Shown piece after piece: positions 8,796 through 16,328 of a stretch of 64,000 bases of DNA; position 1 is the first letter of the stretch; each line of letters opens with the position of its first letter. Source of the DNA: a virus; IMG/VR virus record IMGVR_UViG_3300020421_000005, positions 1 through 64,000 of that record, one strand, 5' to 3'. The notes beneath the pieces are model-generated. The model was not told where the DNA came from. It was given only the letters and a program-made list of their open reading frames with translations, and did not search any database. A program made the translations under genes and the position numbers.

Positions 8796-9277
8796 TGCGT
8801 AAACGTTGAAGTTGTGTCGGTCACGCTTTCTATGGTGGTGACTCTCTGTATTATTGTCTGATTGGTCATGCCAGGCCCTTGGTAGCTCTGTGTAAATTGG
8901 AAAGCTCCGCCTGGATTTGTTATTGTAAAGCTGCTTGGGTTGGAGAAGTCTAAGGAGTCGAAGGAACTTGTTACTGTTCCTGTCACCACTGCTCCTCCTG
9001 TTGCACCCGCTGAACTGCTCGGTGTCACATTCACCGTTGATGTATTCACTGGTGGGTTGAGGGCTTCTCCATTGTTGGAGACCCCTGTGCCCGTCACGCT
9101 GTACTCCCATCCTGTCCTCATATCGATTGAATTTATGGTCTCGGTCACTGTCGAAGTCGTTTCGGTCCGAGATGTCATGCTGCCCTGTTGGAAATTAGGG
9201 ACCACAGGCACAGCCTTCGCAGTCCTCACATTCGCAAGGGCAAGTGCAACCACAAATGTCGCAAGAAGTTTCTTCAT
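8792..9277 (-). CDS. Putative exported Thr/Ser-rich protein
   Basis: A 161-aa protein with a clear Sec-type signal peptide (MKKLLATFVVALALANVRTAKA, probable cleavage near residue 22) and a mature part rich in Thr, Ser and Val with TSTVTETINS-type beta repeats. It is the middle one of three neighbouring leftward genes with exported-type N-termini. Its stop overlaps the presumed start of the next gene. It may form a secreted or surface-deposited beta structure; no family recognised. Confidence 0.7.
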   Translation of the reverse strand: MKKLLATFVVALALANVRTAKAVPVVPNFQQGSMTSRTETTSTVTETINSIDMRTGWEYSVTGTGVSNNGEALNPPVNTSTVNVTPSSSAGATGGAVVTGTVTSSFDSLDFSNPSSFTITNPGGAFQFTQSYQGPGMTNQTIIQRVTTIESVTDTTSTFTQ

Positions 9278-9286
9278 TAGTCATGT

Positions 9287-9799
9287 TCAATCTATCGAAA
9301 TTTCTGAAACGAATTGGCCAGTAGCACTAGTGCCTGCGCCTCCAGCTGTTAGCGTCATAACGCCCGCTGAGGTAATCGTGCCAGCAAGACTGCCTGCCAC
9401 GCCGCCACTTTGTGTTACTACACTACCATATGCAGGCATGTCAGCAACAATACCAGCAGATACGTCAACACCAGTTCCTATTGGATTTACTGCATCGCCT
9501 AGAATAAATGATTCTGTTAGGCTGAAGGCACTGCCAGCAGTAGTAACTGAGTAAGAACCTTGAGTCTGACTAGCCGCCGCAGTTGTAATTGTATCTCCAG
9601 CTGACTTGGTGAGTCCACCCATAGTACCAGCGGTGATATTGTTACCGCTTACGCTATAAGTTGAGCCAATTCTTGTAGCCTGAGTCGCTGCGCCGTCAAC
9701 ACTGAGTTGGGTACTCGTAGTCAATCTGTGAATCAAATCGGCCCTCGCTGCCATGGGAGCCGCCATCAAAAGCATAATTATAGGTAAAAATCTTTTCAT
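9287..9799 (-). CDS. Putative exported Ala/Gly/Thr-rich protein
   Basis: A 170-aa protein with a signal peptide (MKRFLPIIMLLMAAPMAARA, probable cleavage near residue 20). The mature domain has low charge and is rich in Gly, Thr and Ala, as in fibrous beta proteins. A perfect late promoter sits 28 bases upstream, so expression should be late. Ten bases separate it from the next signal-peptide gene. Function unknown. Confidence 0.72.
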   Translation of the reverse strand: MKRFLPIIMLLMAAPMAARADLIHRLTTSTQLSVDGAATQATRIGSTYSVSGNNITAGTMGGLTKSAGDTITTAAASQTQGSYSVTTAGSAFSLTESFILGDAVNPIGTGVDVSAGIVADMPAYGSVVTQSGGVAGSLAGTITSAGVMTLTAGGAGTSATGQFVSEISID

Positions 9800-9827
9800 G
9801 TTGATTTCCCACTACTTAGTCTGCCTG

Positions 9828-9835
9828 TATTTATA
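9828..9835 (-). promoter_or_regulatory. T4-type late promoter TATAAATA
   Basis: On the minus strand the bases read TATAAATA, identical to the T4 late promoter core recognised by gp55-modified RNA polymerase. It is correctly placed upstream of the exported-protein gene starting at 9799. Confidence 0.72.
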
Positions 9836-9860
9836 CGGAAAAAAATTATATAATTTGTTA

Positions 9861-10460
9861 CTAATAATCTTCAAAAGTTATCTGATATGTGTTTAAGTCA
9901 ATGATGGCACGAGCTAATCGTTGACCAGTGCCTTCTCGGTCAACACTTGTAACAACTTTGGGTATACTTTCTTTGTAATTTGTAAAGGATTGAGCGTATC
10001 CTACATTAATAAATCCGAATCCAGGCACGTTAGGTGTGTCTCTTTCTAATGACATGCTTCCACCTTGATATGAAGAAGCTCTTACTACTACTGGGTTTGT
10101 GCCAACTTCTGCATACCACATACCTCTGAAATCTAATTCTATTACATTGTTTGCAACTCCGCCTGGCACGGTTTTGATTGCATTTATGTCAATGTATATG
10201 CCTTCATACCCCTCTGTGTCTTGGGTATTGTCTCCACCCCATTTCATATATGTAACTGAACCACCACCATCTACAATCTGAGGTAGTTTATCAGTTCCTA
10301 CTATTTGACCAGCTAATTGAGTAGGGCGAATGAACTCACATCTGAGGTCAAAGTCCTTACCATCAGTCCAGTGCCAGTAGAACTGTAATAAATTTGAGTA
10401 AAATACTGGAGGATCAAACTGAGCTCCCCTTGACTTTCCAATTCCAAATGCTAATGGCAT
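9861..10460 (-). CDS. Putative virion structural protein
   Basis: A 199-aa aromatic-rich soluble protein starting MPLAFGIGKSRGAQFDPPVF. No signal peptide, membrane span or catalytic motif is seen; strands predominate (SNLLQFYWHWTDGKDFDLRC). It starts 4 bases after the cupredoxin-fibre gene, so it is probably translated with it and could be an adaptor or tail component. Family not recognised. Confidence 0.65.
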   Translation of the reverse strand: MPLAFGIGKSRGAQFDPPVFYSNLLQFYWHWTDGKDFDLRCEFIRPTQLAGQIVGTDKLPQIVDGGGSVTYMKWGGDNTQDTEGYEGIYIDINAIKTVPGGVANNVIELDFRGMWYAEVGTNPVVVRASSYQGGSMSLERDTPNVPGFGFINVGYAQSFTNYKESIPKVVTSVDREGTGQRLARAIIDLNTYQITFEDY

Positions 10461-10464
10461 AATC

Positions 10465-11328
10465 TTAACTAGGGATAATAAATGTGCCTTTCATACCACC
10501 ATGAATGGTGCATTGATATTCATATGCTCCAGGCGCAGTGTGCGGTATGATGAATACTTGTTCTCCATTCTGAGATCCACTAACATATGTTCCTACACCT
10601 GTTGATGTGCCTTGGAATTGAATACGGAATGGGTGTGAAGACCCAGTGGTGTTGTTGAAGATATAGGTCATTCCTCTCTGTAGATATAGAGTAGGATTTG
10701 ACATGTTATTAAGGATGCCAGGACCTGCAAACCAGTATGAAGAAGCACCGTTTGATCCCACAGTATATCTTATTGCAAATGATCTATCAGTTCCATTACC
10801 AGTGGTAAGATCGGTGACAAAACTACCAGCAGTACAGATACCAGATACATCTAGAGTAGTTGCAGTAAGGTTTGCAGGGACAGATCCTCCAGAAGCTTCA
10901 AAATTAAGTTTACCAGAAGTGTCATTATAAGTTACTGTGATGTTGGTTTCAGTTCCACCATCAACCATACCACCTACGATGTCTTGAACTTCCTCAGTGG
11001 AAAGTTGTGTGTTTGCAGCGGTGACTGTGACCACACCAGCTGATGCTGGAGAAACAGATAAGGCATCGCCAAAGTTAATTGTTCCAGCAGTTCCAATAAG
11101 AGAGTTGGTGTCCTTAATTACAATACCAGAACCAGTACCAGTAACTCCTGTGAGTCCTGATCCATCACCAACAAATGAAGATGCAGTAACAACTCCTGTG
11201 ACTGTGGTGTTAGTCTGGATAGCAACTTGACCAGCTTTTAAATTTAGGTCACCATTACTTTCTATAGTTGGATCACCACTCGCTCCAACTATATTCAGGT
11301 CCTTTACACCAAATGATTTGTCTGCCAT
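10465..11328 (-). CDS. Fibre-type protein with C-terminal cupredoxin-like (blue copper) domain
   Basis: A 287-aa protein. Residues 40-110 carry the fibre repeats shared with the large fibres (VTASSFVGDGSGLTGV; GTINFGDALSVSPASAGVVT). Residues about 185-287 resemble a plastocyanin/cupredoxin fold: SSHPF (His232), then YQCTIHGGMKGTF (Cys273, His276, Met279). These are the four residue types of a type-1 copper site in the right order, His-Cys-His-Met, although the His-Met spacing is short. It may bind copper or just use the fold for receptor contact. It has its own late-type promoter at 11347. Confidence 0.75.
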   Translation of the reverse strand: MADKSFGVKDLNIVGASGDPTIESNGDLNLKAGQVAIQTNTTVTGVVTASSFVGDGSGLTGVTGTGSGIVIKDTNSLIGTAGTINFGDALSVSPASAGVVTVTAANTQLSTEEVQDIVGGMVDGGTETNITVTYNDTSGKLNFEASGGSVPANLTATTLDVSGICTAGSFVTDLTTGNGTDRSFAIRYTVGSNGASSYWFAGPGILNNMSNPTLYLQRGMTYIFNNTTGSSHPFRIQFQGTSTGVGTYVSGSQNGEQVFIIPHTAPGAYEYQCTIHGGMKGTFIIPS

Positions 11329-11346
11329 TTCGCTAGTCTTTTGTAG

Positions 11347-11354
11347 TATTTATT
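11347..11354 (-). promoter_or_regulatory. Late-type promoter AATAAATA
   Basis: The minus strand reads AATAAATA, one base from the T4 late core, ending 19 bases before the cupredoxin-fibre start codon and touching the stop of the peptidase gene. Confidence 0.5.
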
Positions 11355-13569
11355 AGGAGAATTTTATCTCAACTCCACCACTAAACTTTAAGTTTGGTGA
11401 GTTTGTGATTCTAATCTCAGGTTTCTTTGGTTCAGTAGGTGAACCAGTAGGAGCATCCCATATTACAACAGGTCCTTGACCATACATCTGGACGGAATAC
11501 ATATCCTCCCATGCAGCTGTTGTCGATGTGAATCCTGTTATGTTATCACCATAGTAAAATCTGTCAGGAGATTGAGCACCACAACTGTTATTTAACCAGT
11601 TTCTTACATCAGTGTAAGTCCAATCTCTATTATATTGTAGTTTGGTAGTGATCCATCCAGCACATGTAGGACATCCAGAACTAGTGCCACCAAAATCAAT
11701 ATCATACGGAGTTAAAGTCAACCCACTATATGTTTCTGGGTGTGGATATGTAAGAGATGACGCTCTACCATCTGCTGTCATTGTGTCATCAGCAGCACCA
11801 TAACAATCAATACCTGTTCCCATGTCACTATAGGAAACTTTCTTTTCTTTATAGTCTGTGGTGTTACCACCCAGTCCACCACTTACAATTTGATCATCTA
11901 ACGCACCAATATTGATAGCAGCATACTCAGTTCCAGCAGTAGATAAACCAGATGTAGTTTTACCTAATGACTGTGGCCACCCTCTTCTATTGATAGTGTT
12001 ATAACATTGTAAACCAAATTCAAAATGAGTGCTCGCTGATAGAGGAGAATCATTTCCTTGAGCAGCTGTAGCCCAATAGTTGTCAAAATCAAGATCGCCA
12101 GGCCTTACCTGAGTTTGATTACTATTACCAGCAGCACAGACGAAGATCACTCCAGCGTCAGACAGTTCTTTACCAGATGCGGTTACAGAACTATCTACCA
12201 TCTCTCCTTTCATTCTACTACCATCACCATATGCACCTAGTAAATCAATGAATTCTGGTTCACTACCACTTGTATATGATGTGCCAGGCACTAATCCATC
12301 TATAGATGATGGTCTATACCAGTAGAATCCACCATCATGAATGGCATCGTCCCTATATCCCCAACTATTACTTGACAGTGTTGGGTTTTTAGTATCATTT
12401 TGTTTGCCAGTAACAGCAGAATGTCTATCATAGTTTGGTTTATATAAGTGGAAGAGTTTTTGTATATCAAATTGACTACCATTGATTCCAGCATTGGAAC
12501 CACCAATACCATTTAACACCCACTTGTTACAGTTGTATGCAGATCCATAATTTTTACCAAATACTTGACCAGCACATTGAGTTCCGTGGTCAGATCCGTT
12601 GGTTGGTTTCTGTGTATTACTTCCATTGCAACTTTGTCTACTGTAGAAAGCACTGAAACCACTAGTAGTACCAATGGTAGAGAATCCTACTGATCTCTGA
12701 CTTGAATCAGACCACCATGCTCTTGCTACAGACTCTACTGGGACTGTTGTACCATCCCAACGTTGAGTCAATCTATTGCCTGGATCTGCATTGAACCAGT
12801 CTGGGTCAATATAATATGGACCATCAAGAAGTACATCTAGGACACCACATGTGCCTGGTGTTGTAGATATACCACTCCATGTCAATGCGTTTCCTGTTGA
12901 GTATCCTACAGGATCATCATCAGTTGTTACAAATTCTGGGTGTGCAATCCAGAAACCATCATCAGACACGATTGCATCTACACCAGTGCCATCGCCTAAT
13001 TGTTTTGTCTCTGTCTCTATAATAATATGATCAGATTGAGTTAGTCCAGTGGATGTTGCATCCCAAGGATTCTCTTTCTGTGTGTGTCTTAGTATCTGAT
13101 ATCCAGTTCTGTTCTTATCTGATGCACCTATACCAGCCTGAGATGTAGGTGGTCTAGTGCCTGTCGGTGAAGTATTCCATGCTCTGTAGTTGGATACCGA
13201 CCCTGTTCCTCTACCAAACTTTTGTATACTAGCAACAATATCTTTTGGATCGGGAGCGTAGTTGCCTGGGTAAGCGTCATAATCAATACAGACAAACTCT
13301 ACCCTCTCATGTTTTCTTAGGTCTTCTGCTTCCGCATCAGTCAACATGTAGGTTGCTCTGGTATCACTATGTTCCTTTTTATCGGGACACACTATTGATG
13401 GATCTGGAATATTATCTTCCAGTGAACCATCTTTTTCTAGTTCTTCATGAATGAATACCCAGTCATCTTTGGTATAACATTTGATAGAGTATGCCTTCTT
13501 GTCGTTAGCTCCAGTTGGTTTGACAGCTAACCCTGTCCTATCAAGAGTGTTCGTACTAGTGTGAATCAT
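11353..13569 (-). CDS. Subtilisin-like (S8) serine peptidase, probable virion protein
   Basis: A 738-aa protein with a complete subtilase triad: Asp203 in AIVSDDGFWIAHPEF, His328 in SDHGTQCAG, and Ser630 in DFGGTSSGCPTCAG, which aligns with the family GTSxAxP box. Asn482 in FVCAAGN fits the oxyanion hole and SSNSWG is also a subtilase signature. About 100-150 N-terminal residues precede the catalytic core, and residues 690-738 form a tail with KKPEIRITNS. There is no signal peptide, and it is sandwiched between two fibre genes with a 4-base overlap, so it is probably carried on the virion. Possible roles are maturing fibre proteins or digesting host surface protein. Confidence 0.82.
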   Translation of the reverse strand: MIHTSTNTLDRTGLAVKPTGANDKKAYSIKCYTKDDWVFIHEELEKDGSLEDNIPDPSIVCPDKKEHSDTRATYMLTDAEAEDLRKHERVEFVCIDYDAYPGNYAPDPKDIVASIQKFGRGTGSVSNYRAWNTSPTGTRPPTSQAGIGASDKNRTGYQILRHTQKENPWDATSTGLTQSDHIIIETETKQLGDGTGVDAIVSDDGFWIAHPEFVTTDDDPVGYSTGNALTWSGISTTPGTCGVLDVLLDGPYYIDPDWFNADPGNRLTQRWDGTTVPVESVARAWWSDSSQRSVGFSTIGTTSGFSAFYSRQSCNGSNTQKPTNGSDHGTQCAGQVFGKNYGSAYNCNKWVLNGIGGSNAGINGSQFDIQKLFHLYKPNYDRHSAVTGKQNDTKNPTLSSNSWGYRDDAIHDGGFYWYRPSSIDGLVPGTSYTSGSEPEFIDLLGAYGDGSRMKGEMVDSSVTASGKELSDAGVIFVCAAGNSNQTQVRPGDLDFDNYWATAAQGNDSPLSASTHFEFGLQCYNTINRRGWPQSLGKTTSGLSTAGTEYAAINIGALDDQIVSGGLGGNTTDYKEKKVSYSDMGTGIDCYGAADDTMTADGRASSLTYPHPETYSGLTLTPYDIDFGGTSSGCPTCAGWITTKLQYNRDWTYTDVRNWLNNSCGAQSPDRFYYGDNITGFTSTTAAWEDMYSVQMYGQGPVVIWDAPTGSPTEPKKPEIRITNSPNLKFSGGVEIKFS

Positions 13570-16247
13570 AAGTTCTCAATGTAAGTCTTGACAAATCTGT
13601 ATGTAGATAATCCAGATATCCCTGCCTCTGGAGTGACTTTAACTAAAACGTTGTTGCCACTTACTGTTGAAGCAACTGATACCTGTTGTTCTGGGGAGAA
13701 CATAATAGCATACTCTTGTGAGAATGCTGTGGTTCCATCGTGCATCACGAGAAGTTTTTGTGATTGTCTGAATGTTCCTAGACCGATCATCAATGTGTAC
13801 TCTGCACCAGAGTAACTGAGTTTAGAGAATGAATCTATCTGTTGTTCCACACCAGCAGATGCAGTGTATGTTCCTACACCAGTTGTGGAAATAGAACCAC
13901 CTCCACCAGTACCAGCAGTGACTGTGATAGTTGCGTTTGAACCAGTTGCAGTTGCACTTACGGTAGATCCAACGAAGTCAATCGAAGTAATCCCTGATGC
14001 AACTTGAGTTCCCTCTTCTTTGATTATGATTCCAGAACCAGTTCCACCTGTAGGTGCGGCTGGTGCCCACTCTGATCCACTCCATGTCAATACATCACTA
14101 CTATTTGGAGATGCACTGGAAACATTAGATAAGTTACCTAAGTTTTGTCCACCTAGACCTGTTAGATATCCAGCAAGTGCATGGTTGCCCCATGAGTATG
14201 CAGTCTCATACTGTGTGATATCCAGTTGAGTTATTTGATTTCCACCAACAGAAATGAATGATGAGGCAGCGAAAGATGTACCTGTAACAACTCCAACTCT
14301 GTAGTTGTCAGTTCCAGTTCCTACTGTGCCATCTGCCTCTCTGTTGACTAATTCTTTCCATCCAGCGTGTGCAAAATATAATCTACCAGTGTCATGGGAG
14401 TGAGCAACTGCACCATGATAGGTAGATGATGATGGGAAGTCACTGTAATTGTCGTAGTAGAATGGTATTACGTTATCTGTTTGAATACCAACGATTCTGG
14501 TAGTAAAGACAGATCCACCACCGCCACCACCTGATGTGGTGACTGTTACAACACCAGCAGATGCTGGGGAAACACTGAAACCAGTTCCGAAGTTTACAGT
14601 TCCAATAGTTCCTACGAGTGTGCCACCTTCTCTAATGATGATACCACTACCAGATGCAGTAATACCTGTAAGACCAGAACCATCTCCAACGAATACTGCA
14701 CCAGTAACAATACCAGTACAGTTGATGTTAGCAACTAAGATGTCTGGTTTACCCTCTAGTCCTTGTGAAAGAGAGGCGATACCAGCAGATGCTGCGTATG
14801 CAACAGAAATATTACTTAAACCAGAACCATCACCTGTAAATGATATTCCAGTTACAACACCAACTCTATAGTTTTCAGTTCCAGTTCCAACTGATTGATC
14901 TTGATTCTTGTTGACTAGTTCATTCCAACCAGCGTGTGCATAGTATGCCTTACCTGTTTCGTGAACGTGAGCAAACTGACCATGATATGTGGATGATGAT
15001 GGTAGAGATGCGTAGGTTGACCATAAGAATGGTAGTAAGTTATCTGTGGCAGTACCATCTAAACGACCAGAAAGTTTAAGATTGCCTACAACCTTCAGTT
15101 TATATGACTCTGTATTAGTAGTTCCAAGACCAACGTTACTGAGAGTGTGAATACCAGTGGAGTTTGATCTCCAAATACTATCTGTTGATGGTAAGTTTGT
15201 AAGTTCAGATCCATCACCAGCAAACTTAGATGCAGTTACAACACCCACAGTGAAGTAGTTACCTAGATGATCACCGTGAAGTATCTGTCTCCAACCATTG
15301 TAACCACCCATTGTGGTTCCACTGGAAACGTATGCAGTCTTAGTATTATTTGCCCATGCAAACATACCTCTCCAAGAGGTTGCTTGAGGTAGATCACCTG
15401 TTGCGTCAAAGTCGAAACGCATCTTACTACCTTGGCCTGGGAAGGTTACAATTCCAAGACCATTGACATTATCAACAACTATTGATGGAGTTCCTGTTAA
15501 ATTCTGTGCGACTGAGGCGATACCAGCTGTGTGTGCATACCCTGCCATGGTTGCAAACCCTGTGTTACCAGTGTATGTTGCAACACCAGCCACCTTTGCA
15601 TACTCGGCTACTCCTGAGTTAGTTGAAACTCCAGATGCAGATGCGTATGTTACGATACCAGCGACTGAGGCGAAGTTTGCAGTCAGTGCCAGTGTTGCCG
15701 TGTCAGCAAACCCAGCAGTTCCTGATGTAGTAGATACTCCAGCAACGTTTGAGTAACCAGATGTGGTAGAGAATCCAGAAGTAAATGCAAATCCTACTGT
15801 GTCAGCAGCAGAAACTGTGACATTACCACCAAATACTTGTGTAATATCTAAGTTTCTATCGAAGTTAAGACTCTGTGCAACACCAACTAGAACACCACTA
15901 TCTTTAATGACAACACCAGAACCTGTTGCAGTCACACCTGTAAGACCAGAACCATCTCCAACGAATGTTCCAGTTGTAATACCTGTTAATTGAACGTTAC
16001 CTGATACAAACAAAGCAGCACTAGGATCGGTTGTGCCGATACCTACGTTCTTACTTGTGTATATTCCAGAGTTCCCTGCCTTCGTCCAAGTACCAGCACT
16101 GCCTGCGTTGACACTAAGGTTGTTACCGTCACCAAACGTGGTATAAATCTCTGTAAAGTTTTGATTTACTTTGGTTGCACCCAAGGCAAGGGAATCTCCC
16201 AGACCATCATTCGGTGTGAATCCAGTAAATATTCCCTGACGAGCCAT
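13566..16247 (-). CDS. Large fibre-like virion protein
   Basis: An 893-aa low-charge protein that begins MARQGIFTGFTPNDGLGDSL, the same attachment module as the fibre at 2610-4766. The shaft has many repeats of FVGDGSGLTGVTATGSGVVI type and two almost identical blocks ending in HDTGRLYFAHAGWKELVN and HETGKAYYAHAGWNELVN, so internal duplication is evident. It is first in the leftward structural operon, with a late-type promoter just upstream. The exact fibre (side or tail) cannot be stated. Confidence 0.8.
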   Translation of the reverse strand: MARQGIFTGFTPNDGLGDSLALGATKVNQNFTEIYTTFGDGNNLSVNAGSAGTWTKAGNSGIYTSKNVGIGTTDPSAALFVSGNVQLTGITTGTFVGDGSGLTGVTATGSGVVIKDSGVLVGVAQSLNFDRNLDITQVFGGNVTVSAADTVGFAFTSGFSTTSGYSNVAGVSTTSGTAGFADTATLALTANFASVAGIVTYASASGVSTNSGVAEYAKVAGVATYTGNTGFATMAGYAHTAGIASVAQNLTGTPSIVVDNVNGLGIVTFPGQGSKMRFDFDATGDLPQATSWRGMFAWANNTKTAYVSSGTTMGGYNGWRQILHGDHLGNYFTVGVVTASKFAGDGSELTNLPSTDSIWRSNSTGIHTLSNVGLGTTNTESYKLKVVGNLKLSGRLDGTATDNLLPFLWSTYASLPSSSTYHGQFAHVHETGKAYYAHAGWNELVNKNQDQSVGTGTENYRVGVVTGISFTGDGSGLSNISVAYAASAGIASLSQGLEGKPDILVANINCTGIVTGAVFVGDGSGLTGITASGSGIIIREGGTLVGTIGTVNFGTGFSVSPASAGVVTVTTSGGGGGGSVFTTRIVGIQTDNVIPFYYDNYSDFPSSSTYHGAVAHSHDTGRLYFAHAGWKELVNREADGTVGTGTDNYRVGVVTGTSFAASSFISVGGNQITQLDITQYETAYSWGNHALAGYLTGLGGQNLGNLSNVSSASPNSSDVLTWSGSEWAPAAPTGGTGSGIIIKEEGTQVASGITSIDFVGSTVSATATGSNATITVTAGTGGGGSISTTGVGTYTASAGVEQQIDSFSKLSYSGAEYTLMIGLGTFRQSQKLLVMHDGTTAFSQEYAIMFSPEQQVSVASTVSGNNVLVKVTPEAGISGLSTYRFVKTYIENL

Positions 16248-16276
16248 TTAGCTAAAATTATAGAGTCCCTGTCTTC

Positions 16277-16284
16277 TATTTATT
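16277..16284 (-). promoter_or_regulatory. Late-type promoter AATAAATA (leftward)
   Basis: The minus strand reads AATAAATA 29 bases before the start of the 893-aa fibre gene. It is one arm of a divergent promoter pair. Confidence 0.55.
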
Positions 16285-16289
16285 GATAT

Positions 16290-16297
16290 AATAAATA
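16290..16297 (+). promoter_or_regulatory. Late-type promoter AATAAATA (rightward)
   Basis: The plus strand reads AATAAATA 31 bases before the ATG at 16329. T4-type late transcripts start a few bases after this box, so the ATG at 16302 would be at or upstream of the transcript end and is unlikely to be the start. Confidence 0.55.
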
Positions 16298-16328
16298 CGT
16301 TATGATAGCTATACTGTATCCTTTCAAA

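Noticed and set aside
9005-9110. ATG at 9110 as the start of the 388-aa leftward ORF
   Set aside because: The extra 105 residues lie fully over the 161-aa exported gene and have shadow-type Arg/Ser-rich composition; the signal peptide begins only at about 8795.
8940-9554. 204-aa plus-strand ORF opposite the exported-protein genes
   Set aside because: Antisense shadow of the two signal-peptide genes; Val/Pro/Thr-rich composition without domain structure.
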